The notes beneath the pieces are model-generated. The model had not been told where the DNA came from. It did not search any database and was given only the letters and a program-made list of their open reading frames with translations. From Pinus tabuliformis (taxonomy: Eukaryota > Streptophyta > Pinopsida > Pinales > Pinaceae): a stretch of 64,000 nucleotides of DNA. The translations under genes and the position numbers were made by a program. This document shows positions 1 through 13,538 of this stretch, piece after piece; positions within the stretch are counted from its first letter, which is position 1; each line of letters starts with the position of its first letter. The stretch lies in contig CM062805.1 in assembly GCA_031772625.1 (NCBI GenBank), forward strand, positions 519,544,683 to 519,608,682, given 5' to 3'.

Positions 1-1858
1 AATCATAATTTTTTCCATTCAATGAGATATTTGAGGATGAGTTGATGCTGCCATTTCTGAGTGCAAGAAAAAAAATTTCTACTTCCCGGTAAATATGCTA
101 AAAACAACTTGCCCTCAAAATAATTTTAACTACTAGTAAAAACACTTGTTTTTTACACTAACAGAGTTTAACCCACTCTCATACCATCTTAGAAAAAAGA
201 ATTTATGTGAAGAGGCAGAGGGGAGAGGTTTCGCAAAGCTATGCAGATCCACGCACTACCAATTCAACTTGTAATAGTGCTTCAAATACTATTTAGACTT
301 GTAATAGTCTCTCAAATACTATTTCTTTTAAACTACAGTCCCATTACCCATTTATTCATGTTGGTAAAAGCATTCCTGAAATAATTACACACTACTTAAA
401 AGATCTCTATCACGGATCTCCCGTAGAAGTTGGTTCTGTCCGTTACTGAAAACCTTAAAATCGGCTTGGGATCAAAATTAGCCATTGCAAATATCTCAGT
501 AGTCTTCTTGAAACTTGTCAAATTTTTGAAGATATTTGGAGTGGACGTAGTCTTTAACGCGACTTTTTGAAAGCCTTTCCGGCGATTTTTTCCGGTGAAA
601 ATCCGGCAGTGATTTATCGGAATCCAAGTTTGATAGCTAATTTCTGCACAATGAAAGCGTCCCAGGGGTTTTCCAGGGTGCTGAATCCGAATATGCAGTT
701 AAAAAACCATTTTAACTGCAAAAAATCATGATTTCATCTCAATTTCTTCCGCCGGATTCCGTCACCGGAATCTCAAAAAGTCGCATTATAGACAACTCCT
801 TTGGAGTGGGTCACTGGCGTCTGACACCTCCTGCAACATCAATAAAGACCGATTGATTTGACTTGACTTCAAATGATAATGTTTGCGAGACTCACATTTC
901 GAGTTTCGATGATGAATTCTTGGTGGAAGGTGAACGATGCTTTCTGAGCATGTAAAATATAATTGTTTAATTGGAATATCCACATTGCTTAATTATATTG
1001 ACGGAAAAATGAATAGCGAGTGATTTTTTTTTCGACAGAAGAAAACATGCTTGGACAAGCTCTTTGGGCATACGTAGTATTGCAAGTATCGTTCTACTTT
1101 AATAATTCAAATGCATGAGATATTAATAATATATAGAGTTTCCATTCGAAATGTTTGGAGGTCAACATCTTAAATTAATTTCAAAAATATTATTAATAAT
1201 AATTAACCCTTATGGAATTAAAAGTAATCCAATTAAATATTTAAGTTAAACATGTAAATTTCCAAAATTCATTTGAAACATTATGGGTTATGGGTTGAAT
1301 AAGATAAATTTATTATATACACCTTTCTGAAAAATATATTATATACACAAAAATAATAAATATTGTAGAATGTGCAACTCTATGATAAATGCTTATTCCG
1401 GGTGAACTCATGGTGAGGCCACGCCTCTCGCACTGCATGGAATCTAGCGATTCACCAAGGGTTAACCAATAATTGATTTTTCTTTTGACCAAAAATATTC
1501 TTCCTTTATTGAAATTTATCCAAAGTTTTGATTCGCATATTTTCCAACATTACATGTGCAAGGTTTGTCTTATAGAAAGTATGAAAATAATTAAATGCTT
1601 TCGAAAATCATATCCAAACTTTCTAAATCAAAGACATGAAGTAATTTTAATTTGAAAGCTAGCATTAAATCTCAAGCATTAAATGTTTGAATGTTTGATA
1701 TGTATTTCATTGCATTAGTACTCTAATAGTTGTTCCTTCTCACATCTTGTCATTTCTTCTCATGATAGGTCTAGCCACTTGCTAACAAATCCAGCCATTT
1801 GCAACTATCACCCGCTAATAACTTTGACCATCTGCGACCATGTTTTATAAAATAATAC
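1..1858. other. AT-rich sequence, no gene recognised
   Basis: I see no coding region, RNA gene or repeat I can name here. Open frames are all under about 70 codons and match no family I recognise. The stretch is probably intergenic or very old element debris. Confidence 0.5.
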
Positions 1859-4800
1859 ATTGCAATCCATGGTCAACTATGGTTGAATGTCATATTGTGA
1901 CAAATATTGTCTTGATATGAAAATTAACCACGGTTAAGAATGGTAAACCATGGTTCAACCTCACATTGTGACAAGGATTGTCTGAATTTAAAAATCAACC
2001 ATGGTCAACCACATTTATTTTAGTGTTTATAATATTATTTTGTTGGGTTCATAATCCCTTGGGGCTTTAGTATTAATTCCTTGGTTTTATTATTCCTTTT
2101 GGATTATAATATCAATCCCTTGGGTTTATTATTCCCATGGGTTTATAATATCAATCATGGTCAACCATTGTCAATCATAGCCAACCATGACCAATGACAG
2201 TCAACCATGGTTGAATGTCACATTGTGACAATGATTTCCTCAATATGAAAATCAAACATTGTTAACCATTGTCCAACGTCATATTGTGAAAAAGATTGCC
2301 ACTATATGAAAATCAATCATATTCAAGCATGGTCGAATGTTGCATTGTCCAACCATTGCTCAACCATGTTCAACCATGTTTTATAAAATCAAACATGGTC
2401 ATCGATTTCCAATCATGGTCAACCATGGTCGAACTTCGCATTGTGACAAAAAATGTCTTGATATGAAAACCAACCATGGGTAAGAATGGTTGCCCATGGT
2501 CGAACGTCACATTGTGACAAGGATTGTCTCAATATGAAAATCAACCATGGTCAACCATGTTTATTTTAGTGTTTATAATATTTATCTTAGGGTTTATGCC
2601 TTGGGTTTATAATAATAGTCCCTTGGATTTAATATTATTCCCTTAGCTTCATAATCCCTTGGGCTTTTAGTATTAATCCATAAGGGTTCATTTTCCTAGG
2701 GTTTAATATTATTCCCTTAGTTTTATAATCCCTTGGGTTTTTAGTATTAGTCCCTTCAAAATCAACCATGGTCAGCCATGTGTTTATAATATTTATTTTA
2801 GGTTTTATATACCTTGGGTTTAATATTATGCCTTGGTTTGATATTAATGATGGTCAAGCATGGTTAATCATAGCGAGCCATGGTCGAATGTCACATTATG
2901 ACAATTAATTTCTCAATATGAAAATCAACCATGGTCCAATGTCATATGGTGATAAAGATTGTCTTCATATGAAAATTAATCATGGTAAAGCATGGTCAAC
3001 CATGGTCCAGTGTTGCATTGTGACAAGGATTATCTTAATATTGAAATCCATCATGGTCAAAAACATTAATTTTAGGGTTTGTAATACTTATTTTAGTGTT
3101 TATATACCTTCGGTTTATATTTTTATCCCTCAGGTTTATTGTTTCCATAGGTTTATAATATCAACCCCTTGGGTTTATTAATCTAAGGGTTCATATAAGT
3201 CCCAGGGTTTAATATTATTCCCTTAGGTTCATAATCCCCTAGGTGTTTAGTATATGAAAGTCAACCATGTTTATTCCCTTGGGTTTATTATCCCCATGGG
3301 TTTATAATATTAATTGTGGTTAATCATGGTCAATCATAGCCAACCATGGTCAACCATGGTTAGCCATGGTTGAATGTCGCATTGTGACAAAAATTGTTTC
3401 CATATGAAAATCGTGGATAATCATCGACAATCATGGTCAACCATGGTAAAATGTCACATTTCGAAAAAAAAAAATGGCTCGATATGAAGATCAACCATTA
3501 TCAACCATGGTCAACCATGGTCAAACATTACATTGTGACAAAGATTGACTCGATATGAAAATCAACCATTGTTTAACATTGCATTGTGACAAGATTGTTT
3601 CGATATGAAAATCAACCATGGTCAACCATGGTCTAATGTGACATTTTGACAAAGATGTCTCGATATGTAAATCAACCATGGCTAACCATGGTCTAACATC
3701 ACATTGCTTAAAGAATTGTCTCAATATGAAAGTCACCCCTGGTCAATCATGTTTCTGTAATATTTATCTTAGGGTTTATATACGTTGAGTTTATAATATT
3801 TGTCCCTTGGGTTTATTATTATCCCCTTGGGTTCATAATCCCTTGGGATTTTAGGATTAGTCCCTTGGGTTTATAATATTAATCCCTTGTGTTTATTGTT
3901 CCCTTGGGTTTATAATATCAATACCTTCGGTCAATCATGGTCAATGATAGTGAGTCATGGTCAACCATGGTCGAAGATCACATTATGAAAAAAAATGTCT
4001 CCATTTGAAAATCATGGACAATCATTGACAATAATGTTCAACAATGGTGAACCATGGTCAATCTTGCTCAACCATGGTTGAAGGTCTCATTTTGACAAAG
4101 ATTGTCTCGATATGAAAATCAATAATGGTAAAACATGGTCAACCATGGTACAATGTCACATTGTGATAAGAATTGTCTCAATATGTAAATCAAAAAAAGA
4201 TTATCTCGATATGTAAATCAACCATAGTCAACCATGGTCTAACGTCACATTGTGATAAGAATTGTCTCAATATTAAAATCAACCATGGTCAACTTTGTGT
4301 TTTTAATATTTTCCCCTTGGGTTTAATATTACTCCATTTGGTTCTTAATCCCTTTTGGATCTAGTATTAATTCGTTGGGTTTATTATTCCCTTCAGTTTA
4401 TAATATCGATTCCTTGGGTTTATTATTTCCTTTGGTTTATAATACCAATCATGGTTAATCATCGTCAATCATAGCGAGCCATGGTTAACCAGTTAAATGT
4501 CACATTATGACAAAAATTGTCTCCATATAAAAATCATGGACAATCATGGAAAATCATCGTCAGCTATGGTAGGATGTCACATTGTGACAAAGATTGTCTT
4601 GATATGAAAATCTTCCATCATCACCCATGGGAATCCATGGTCCAATGTCGTATTGTGACAAAGATTGTCTCGATATGTAAATCAACCATGGTAAATGATG
4701 CTCTAATGTCGCATTGTGAGAGGGATTGTCTCAATATGGAAATAAACAATGTTCAAGCATGTTTATTTTAGTGTTCATAATATTTATCTTAGGGTTTATA

Positions 4801-5398
4801 TACCTTGGGTTTATAATATTTGTCCCTTAGGTTTAATATTATCCCCTGGGGTTCATAATAACTTGGTGTTTTAGTATTAATCCCTTGGGTTTATAATATC
4901 AATCACTTCAGTCAATCATGGTCAATCATAGTCAATAATGATCAACCATGGTCGAATATAGCATTATGACCAAAATGGTCTCGATATGAAAATCATGGAC
5001 AATCATGGTCAACCATGGTCAACCATGTTTTATACAATGAAACATGGTCAACCATGGTTAATATTGGTCAACCATGGCCAAATGTTGCATTGTGACAAAA
5101 ATTGCCTTCATATAGAAATCAATCATGGTCATCGATGGTCCAACATTGCATTGTTATAAGAATTGTCTCAATATGTAAATCAACCAAAGATTGTATTGAT
5201 ATGTAAATTGACCATGGCCAACCATGGTCTAAGGTTACATTGTGATAAGAATTATCTTCATATGAAAACCAACCATGGTCAACCATGTGTTTATAATATT
5301 TATCTTAGGGTTTATATCCTTGGGTTTTTAATATTTGTCCCTTGGGTTTAATATTATTCCCTTTGGTTCATAATCCTTTTGGGTTTTAGTATTAATCA
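1859..5398. repeat. Degenerate minisatellite-like array with two alternating modules
   Basis: About 3.5 kb is made of two alternating modules. One is rich in ACCATGGTCAACCATGG and is usually followed by ATTGTGACAAAGATTGTCT and then GATATGAAAATCAACC. The other is TTTATAATATT / CCCTTGGGTTTA / TTAGGGTTTATATACC. The palindrome ACCATGGT recurs dozens of times. Copies differ by many substitutions, so the array is old or diversifying. It is cut on the right by the LTR that begins at 5399. Short open frames in it are by-products of the repeat. Confidence 0.85.
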
Positions 5399-8165
5399 TG
5401 TTATCACGTGGATTGAACCTCAGGCTGAAGGAAGGCAATGCCAGGGTAACCACAAACCACGCTTAGCCAAGTAGCTAGACCTAGTAGGACAAGAGAGGGC
5501 TCTCTCTGTAAGGATCTCATCCAAGATGATTGGATCAAGAAAATGATATTAGGCTAGGTATAGTAGCACAAGGTTTGATTTGATTTTGAAGGGTTTTGCT
5601 GGATCAAGAGGAGCCAAATAGTTAGGGCAAGGAAATTGGGTCAAAATTGTAGGGTGTTTGATGGGGCAAGGTAGGCACAAGGCTCAACACTCTAGGGTTT
5701 GATGGGTGAGGTGATTCAAGATCGATGAGGAGCTAGAAAGAGCATGTAAGAAACATGGATTCTTCCTAAACTGAAGAAAACATAGACTGTGAATATTTTC
5801 CCAAAACAGAGCATAGATATTATGGGTTCTGCCTATCAACTTGAAAACATCCACTTAAAAGAAATGAAATGATTGATGAAGTAGAAAAAACATTTTAACA
5901 TATGATTGCATTAGAGAAAACTGAACTGAACATCATACCACATGGATCCCAAGAAATAGCTGCAACTTTTCATTAATATCCTACTGAAAACTGATACAAA
6001 ATGACTTCTACTCCAAGCATAAGCATCCAACTGAGTCCAACCCTTTACAATGAGAAAGAATAAGAAGATATAGACATTGATTCAACCTTCTCCCATCCTC
6101 AGGGGTCGAATTCCTAATATGAGGAGCTAATCTAACCAAAACTGAATAAGAAATTGGAATCTAGGCATCATAACAACTTGCCTTTAAAAGTAAGGAAACT
6201 GATTCATTTGTCCTCAAGATAACTTTTAATCTAATGAATCTACCTTCTAGTACTTATTATCCATGATATTTACATGCCTAGTAATCATTTACATCAATGA
6301 AACATAATCCATGAGAGGAAACCCAAAATTACAGTCAAGGCACAGTGAAATGGAAACTTGGCACAACTTTTGTCCTATGCGCGGTGCCCAAGCCCTATGC
6401 ACAACGCTTTTTGCAGGTCCATTTTGGAGGCCTTCCTAGTATCCACATTCAGAAAATGATAGCTCATTGGAAATCTTTTCAAGTCTTCTTTCTAGAACAT
6501 CTTGAATTTTTTCATTTTAAGCTCATGTCACCCCTCAAACTCTGATTCTCCCAAGACTACTTTTGTGTGTCCAAAAAAGGGCAGAAAGGTCATTTTTTAG
6601 GTGTTTTTTGACCTTTTGCTTGACCAGTTATGCTCTAAAAGCTTAGAAAATTCTCACAGTGCATGTAATCATCATTAGGAATCCAAACATTCTGACCATT
6701 CACTCATTCGATGCCCCTAGGAAAAGTGCAGCACCAGTGGCGCTGCGCATAGAGCCAAAATTTATGTGTCAAAAATCGCCAAATTCTTCAAAAGGCAAAA
6801 ATTCTTCAAAACTTGCCCAAAATTTGTGGAGAAAACCACCTTAAAGTGTCTTGGTTAGACAAGGAAGCTTCAGCAAGTAAACTAAGCCCATCATCTTCCG
6901 TTTTGCCCTTGAGTGCATGTTTTAGCCTTGTCTTCATTTGCTTGACCCTTATGTTGCAAATCTTGTTCCGGGTCCTATAATGGTGAGCCATGTGCCTGAT
7001 GATTTGATAGTCCCTATTGGCCTTTTCTACCAGCTTCTCCAAATGAAAATTTACCATGTCAAGCTAAGTTTCTCTACCCTCCTCGATTTCCTTCTCAATT
7101 CTTTGTCTTGCATTCAAGATAGCTGGTGTTTCTTCCTCTTGCATTATTGACTTTCCCTTGTCACTTTGCCTCTTTACTTTGAGAAGTTCCATCTCCATGA
7201 GGACTTGTTTGTAACTTAGTTTCTTGTTCTCTTGCTTAAGGTATGAAATGACATACTTAGCTCTTGCCAAGTTGTCCATCAGTGCTTGGATCTATGCATC
7301 TTTTTCCGTTATGGTTATGTTTTCGTTTGTTGCCTCATCTTGGGCCTCCAAGTCAACTATCTCAATGCCATGATGGATATGTGGCTGTTTTGGTTCATCA
7401 TCTTCCATAAAATCAAAATCCCTTTCCTCCTCATCATCAAAGGTTTCCTCCAGCACCTTTTCTTTCCCTTTATGCACCTACTTCACCTATTGTACTTGTT
7501 GTGTCGATGAAGAAGCCAAATCCCCTTCCACATTTTGTGGAGCAAGAATTTTCCTATGAGCTGATGAAGAAGACAAGGCCCCTTCCACATCAAGTGGAGT
7601 AAACACTTTCCTATCTACTGCAAACAACTTCCTAGCCCCTCTCTGATATGTCTTGTAGGCTTCTGGATCCTCAACATGTTTAGTATATTTAACCTTCTCA
7701 TCTTTCATTTCTTTGGCACTGCTGGAAGGCGTTTTTGCTTCTAGAGGCACCGATTGAGGAATTTGAGGACCATTGAAGATGTCATTGGCAATAAATATAT
7801 CCTAGGAGATGTTGAGGAGGTTAAGATGATATAGCACAATCATCTTAATTAGGGAATAGTGATATATACTACTCATCTGTTGGGTGTATGTCTTTTTCTG
7901 TACAATGTAGGCCATCTTCTCAATGTTCTTGAATAAGAAATACAGGATGTTCAACATTTTCACTCTTGTGACATGCATAAGAAGCCTAATGTGATAGGTG
8001 TACAATCTAGAAAATCTTCCCTCACATCTAAAATAGTTCATAATGATCCTCATCATTGGGGCATACTTGTCTTTAAGGAACTTGAAAGGGAAAGTCCTCT
8101 TCCTTTCATTTATGTACCTAGATTTGATGTATGGTTCATAGTAGTGCTCATCCAAATCTTGTGCC
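5399..8165 (-). mobile_element. Element Z: truncated giant LTR
   Basis: The segment starts with TGTTATCAC at the edge of the repeat array. It then shows the start shared by all giant LTRs in the window: CTCAGGCTGAAGG, GGTAACCACAAACCACGC and AGAGAGGGCTCTCTC. It is homologous to the LTRs of elements C and B, including the internal minus-strand gene. It stops abruptly at 8165, inside that gene, where element C begins. The rest of Z should lie beyond C's right end, which falls in the assembly gap. Confidence 0.75.
6806..8155 (-). pseudogene. LTR-borne accessory gene, copy in Z (N-terminus lost)
   Basis: One minus-strand frame of 450 codons runs from 8155 to 6806 with internal stops near 7802, 7487, 7292 and 7064 and no frameshift. 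The first part carries HYYEPYIK and then a CEGRFSRLYTYHIRLLMH motif shared with the other copies. A charged linker follows, and the last 150 or so residues form a coiled coil rich in Lys, Glu and Leu. The N-terminus and the start codon are missing because element C inserted at 8165. The function is unknown. It resembles accessory proteins often found with plant LTR elements. It is certainly a broken copy. Confidence 0.7.
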
Positions 8166-9640
8166 TGTTAGTGCCTAGATTTACCTCAGGCCAAAAAGGC
8201 AGGATCCAGGACCACCATCAAACCACGCTCAACCACGTAGCTAGCCCTACGAGGACAGGAGAGGGCTCTCTCCGAGTCAATCTCAGCAAATGATGATCTA
8301 TGGGGCTTGAGATGACTGAAATATCTTCTAATATTAGGCTAGGTATGAAGTGCAAGGATTTGATTTGATTTTTTGGGAGTTTTGTTGGAATCAAGGGAAA
8401 GACAAATTTGGGTCTAGGGATGAAGGCTAGTTTTGCAGAGTTCTGATTGGGGCAAGAAAGGAAATCGTTTTGATGCTTTGATTTGTAAATATGGAGGGAT
8501 CAGATCGGTGAGAAGCTGAAGAGGGAGAGAGGGTACCAAGAATCCTCTTCAAACTGAAGAAAACATAGAAAATTAAACAAAACTAACAGGAAGAGCACAA
8601 TAAGATAATGAATTCTACCTTTATCACTCATTTGTTTAATTTCAGAAGAAAAGAGAAAAGGAAATGATGCACATAAATATCAGTGAACTCAAAAATTACA
8701 TAGAGAGGAACACCATCAAAACACAGAGCCATAGGAATCCCAAAGAGTGTTGCAAAACCTTGGTCTTTCCTTTGCCAAAAATGCAGAAATGAGATGTACA
8801 ATGGAGTGCCAAGCAATCCCAAGTGTCCAACCCTGAAAATGACTGAGAAATTACATGATATAGGCAATCTTAACTCATTCCCATGCCTCTAGGGGTAGAT
8901 CTCATCATTCCAGGAGCTGTTTCCACCATATCTAAACAAGGAACTGAAAAATAGGAAATAAAACAACTTGCCTCTATATGTTAGGAAACTGATTCATTAA
9001 GTGGTTTTTCACTTTTTAGTGAATGAATATACTAAAACAAGTAAATATATGCCAAAATTACATCATTTTCATGAAATTACATCAAGGTAGATCAAGAGTT
9101 ACATGAAAAAGTGAAACTAGTCAAAACTGGGTGAAATTCTGAGCTGCTGAGTGAAAAATAGACCAAAATTCTCTATGCGCCACACCCAAAACCTGTATGC
9201 ATAGCACAAATTTGGAGCTGATTTTTAGGCACTTCTCGAAGTCCAAATTGAGCTCAAGATAGCTCGTGGAAAATCCCTACCTGTCTACGTTCCAACGTAA
9301 TTGGAATTTCTAGATTTGGATGTCATTTTCCCCTCTAAAACATCAATCTGCCAAGACTACTTCTTGTGGGTGCAAAAGGTGGCAGAGAGGTTAGTTTTAG
9401 GGTGTTTTTGACCCTTTAGGCAACCAATAACTTGATGAAATCCTTAGGTAATCCATGAGCCTACATAAATTTTGATGAAAAATCCAAAAATGTAAAGTTT
9501 TCCTCCAGAGGATCTCCCAATTATAAGCGCGCGCCAAGTGGCGCTATGCGTTGGGCAGGAAAATCTGTTTTGAAGCCAAAAAATTCAAAATTGACAAAAT
9601 TTTCTCCAAATTTGTTGAAATTTGGACTGAAGGTCCATCA

Positions 9641-11134
9641 TCAAGTATCATGCTCAGCCAAAGAAGCTTCAGCCAAGATTTGGAGCCTATCATGCCTTTT
9701 GCGTCGTTTTAGTGCCCTCCTTAGTCTTGCCTTTAGGATTTTGATCCTTGCATTGCAAACATGAGTTCGTGCCCAATAATGATTTTTCATGTGCCTGAGC
9801 ATGTCCTTGTCTTTGTTTGCCTTCGCCAACAGCTTCTCAAGATGAATATTGGCCCTCTCAAGCCAAGTCTCTCGATCAGCCTCAATCTCCTGCTCCAATG
9901 AAGCGAACTCTATCCTCCTCCTTTAGGAAACTTGATGGTTTCGCCGAATGTTTTGTAACTCCATGACTGTAAGCTGATCCTCGAATTGTTTGTTTCACTG
10001 CTCCAAATAGTTTACGTCCCATTGAGCTCTCTACAACGTTTTGGTCAATGCATCTATCTCAGCTTTCTGCTCCTGAATGACCTCCCTCAGCTTTGAGCTA
10101 GGAGAGCTCACATCATCATCGATGAGTATAAAATCAGTGTCTAGGCCTCTTGAAGGGCTCTCATCCTGCATAGGCCTCTTGCCTCTGTCTTGTACCTATA
10201 CCTATGCTGCTGATGACAGCAACGAGACCCATTCCACCCCAGGTGGAGATAGTACTCGTCGGGCTGCTGCAAACAATCATCTCATGCCTCTCTGATAGGT
10301 GACATATGTCGGCACACTAGTAGTCTTTGCCTCCCGACCTCCATGCTGATATGAAGGCTCACCTACATGATGGAAAACCTCCTAATGAGCTGCTGAAGCT
10401 GTGAAAAAGTCACGGGAAATGAAGTCTTCCCATGTGATATCCTGCAAGCCAAGCTGATGCACAACAATGATCTTGATGAGCACATAGTGATAAATGCTGT
10501 TGTACTACTGTTCAAGAGTATTCCTTTGCACAAGAGTAGTCATCCTCTCAATGTTTCGACACATGAAATATGGAATGTTCATCATCTTCACTCTCATGAA
10601 ATGCATCAATAACCTGATATGGTATGCATAGAGGCATGAGAAGCGGCCTCCACAATTGAAATATCTGATAATGAGTCTCATCAACGACGCATAGGATTCT
10701 TTCAAAAAACAAAATGGGAACACCCTGCTGAGCTGTTTCACATAGCTAGGCCTGACATATGGTTCATAATGTACTCTTTCTACCTGCATTCGTTTCTTCC
10801 ACTCCTCACCTACATTCGGTATTCCTGCTGCTTAAGAAATGGTCTCTGGTGTTAAGATGAAATTTACACCAGCAAGAGTTACCTGGCCATCATGCAAATG
10901 CAAAACAAATAATTGAGCCAACTCCTCATGATGTTGAATCTGAGCAATCATTTCACAATACTGAAAGCATGACTATTGTTGGAAGCATGCCATGGCAAGT
11001 GGGTAGGCTTGCAGCTCAGTCAAAGAGGTGGGCTCTTCTCTAACATGTCTGCCACCCTTATGAGGCCTACTCAGTGCATGAATCTCTGTGGTAGAATCAT
11101 TGTCTTGTTCATATGACGAATCAATGTCTGTCAT
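9641..11134 (-). pseudogene. LTR-borne accessory gene, copy in C
   Basis: The full length of about 498 codons can be read in one minus-strand frame from the ATG at 11134 to the stop at 9641, with roughly ten internal stops and no frameshift. The N-terminus is acidic (MTDIDSSYEQDNDS). Next comes a conserved stretch with TELQAYPLAMACF, LAQLFVLHLHDG and LTPETIS. Then follow HYEPYVRPSY and CGGRFSCLYAYHIRLLMHF, where Gly replaces the Glu of the other copies. A linker leads to a C-terminal coiled coil of about 200 residues. This copy gives the clearest view of the gene outline. The gene has the same sense as gag and pol. The product is unknown. Confidence 0.75.
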
Positions 11135-12234
11135 GGTGCTGCAAGGGTGTATGTCAAGTATGTCTTTGGCTTGGTTTGAAAATGATAAATGAGTGTTTTG
11201 TCTTCAATGCCAAATGTGCCAAAGAGAAATGAGGGAGTGTGATAAATAGGGACAGTGGGTATAGTGGATTGTGGGAAAAATATGGTTCAATCAAGTGAAG
11301 GTGAGGACAGTCACTTGATTGTGTTTGGAAATTGGGATTTAGGGATTTTTTGCAAATGACATGGAAAGTGATAGGGATGGGATATTGTAGGGTTTAGGAA
11401 TAAGGATAGGAATAAATGATTTGGGATGTGAGGGAATAAGGGAAGGGACTGTATGATGATAGTATAACAGTGAGGGAGAATCCAGTGAGTAATGAAATTC
11501 TTGGCACAAAATTGTTTTTTAAACCACCAATTGTAAAACCCTAAGGAGCAGCTTAAATAAGAGGATAGGGTTTGTAGTTTAGCATTCAAGATCTTCAACC
11601 AATCTTTGAAACCACACCCAAAACTGATCAATGGAAACTTACAAGACAATTCGACTTACTTGGAGCAGAAGAGCCAAGAAATTTGGGATTTCGTTGAAGG
11701 CAGTGAAAAAACTGGAGTATCGGCCCTGTGCACCGCGCGCACAACCCAGTGCACTACGCCTGGTGAGTGCGCCACACACGTTCAAGTTTTCACTGTGAAC
11801 GGCAGCTCTATGCGCCGCGACCTCCCGGTGCGCTGCGACTACCTCCCAATGTGCCGCGCAACATTCCAACACATAGTCCCGGCCTCAAACATAAAATTCG
11901 CTCCTCCTTGATTTTCCTTTGGGTCTTTGACAACCTCTTGTGTGCAAATGACATCTGAATGGTGAAAATATCTTGTATAGTCATGGATTTGATTTTTATT
12001 TTTCAAAAACCCACTTTCTTATGTTTGGAATTTGGCACTTTCCACTTTTAAATACCAACTCTATTTTTTGTTGTTTCCTTTGACTTTTGACTGAAATGAT
12101 GAAACTCTTGGCAATTTTTTGCAGTGATGATGGCTTTGGATTTATGAAAAGGATGACCATGGCTGCACTGAAGAACTGTAGAATTTTGAACAACCATAAA
12201 TATTACATATTTATTACAAAAAATACATTTGACG

Positions 12235-12269
12235 ATTTCTTCTTCAAAACAGAGTTTTGAAGAAGAATC
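12235..12269 (-). other. Conserved LTR hairpin (C copy)
   Basis: Arms ending in TCTTCTTCAAAAC and starting GTTTTGAAGAAGA face each other across the 3-base loop AGA. The same hairpin occurs in both LTRs of element B at the equivalent place. Confidence 0.6.
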
Positions 12270-12968
12270 ATTCTCAAGCATTATTTATAATGAAAAATTC
12301 GGAATGAAAACTTATTGAGACATGCTGGCATTATTGGACACTTTGAAGAAAAAATTTGTGAAACCCTAGACCTAATGACTGAAATGACTCTTGGCTGACC
12401 AAAAGACCATCCATAATGACTGTAAAATTGATTTGATGAACTTTGATGATCAGACACAAACCAGCAGGTACATGACATGGGAGAAGTATGGAGACAAGAC
12501 CCTTTCGTCAGAAGATCGATGCTTCTAATGGAATGCAGATGATCGAGTTGAATGAGACACCTAAAATGAAATGCAACAAAGAGGTTTTGATCTCTGACGG
12601 AGGGCTGAACAGACCGACTCTAACAGTGGCTCCAATGGGGATGGTAGCTCCTTGGAGGTGCCAAGAACTACAGATCTCTGGGAGAGATAGACAGTGCCTT
12701 CGTCCATTGGCCTATGGAGTCGATAACTCAACAAAATGACACAAGAGTTTTGACTCATTTATTGACTGAAATTTGACTCAAACTGAGTTTTGAAACCAAA
12801 ATGACTTAAAAACGTGACTCGACACACTCAAACCAAAGCTGAAATCATTCTCCATATTTATAGCCTTCACTTCGGGCCCCAAACTGAAGAAAAGATCACA
12901 GCACACTCTTACAATGAAACTGAAATAAAATGGTATATACAATGACAATGTAATCACCAGAAAACATC

Positions 12969-13222
12969 TCAAAAATTATACCGCTTGAGCAGCCAGCCAT
13001 TGACTGGCCCTCCTGGATAGTCTTTCCAGTTCATCTCCTTAAGAAGAAAAGCATTCTGACCCCGATATGCAGCAATTTTGAAGGGACCTTTCCAGGCATT
13101 CTCGAACTTACCGTGTTCACCCTTTTCCTCATTCCTTGCATCCCATTTCAGCACAACGTCCTCCAATTGGAATTTGTCCGCCTTTGCTTTTCTGTCATAG
13201 GTTTTCTCAATTCTCTCCTGTA
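12969..13222 (-). pseudogene. Integrase C-terminal part of element C
   Basis: The minus frame reads a basic stretch (KTYDRKAKADKFQLEDVVLKW), then GKFENAWKGPFKIA and a final VNGWLLKRYNF before the stop. This is the usual C-terminal end of a gypsy integrase: a small SH3-like domain that binds DNA. It lacks a catalytic core here because element B inserted directly upstream. The core is found at 37093-37685, and the two halves are in frame across the insertion. The same domain, more damaged, occurs in B at about 26490-26720. Confidence 0.85.
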
Positions 13223-13538
13223 GTTTGTGTTAGCACCTGAATCTGCCTTAGGCTGAAGGAAGGCAAAAATTAGGGTAACCACAAACCACGCTTAGTGTGG
13301 TAGCTAGCCCTACCAGAGCAAGAGAGGGCTCTCTCCGAGTCACGCTCAGTGAATAGATAATCGAAAACGGCCTGAGATGACTTACAATGAAATATTTACC
13401 TTAGGCTAGTAAGTGAATAGGGATTTCGGGAAACAATTTTCATGAATGACCGAGCTTCTGGGATGGTATGGGACCAATGGTCAACAAAGAACAGAGAATT
13501 TAATACAAGGCACAGATTATTCCGTGAGGCAAGGTAGG

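Larger units (their letters stand above)
8166..12625 (-). repeat. Left (3') LTR of element C
   Basis: This LTR is 4460 bp, from TGTTAGTGCC to CTCTAACA, so the ends are TGTTA and TAACA. Its first 810 bases match 43391-44200 closely, which identifies the pair. It contains the accessory gene and the hairpin near 12235. A CpG-rich word cluster lies near 11725-11860. Confidence 0.85.

Noticed and set aside
1381..1470. Possible tRNA-like segment (GGTGAGGCCACGCCTC...)
   Set aside because: I could not draw a cloverleaf with a plausible anticodon arm and T loop.
2918..5351. Several open frames of 60-90 codons in the repeat array
   Set aside because: They are translations of the repeat modules (INHG, MVDFHIET and so on), with no conserved product and no start context.
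6345..7150. Plus-strand open frames opposite the accessory gene
   Set aside because: They are antisense shadows of the coiled-coil region. The minus frame is conserved across four copies and the plus frames are not.
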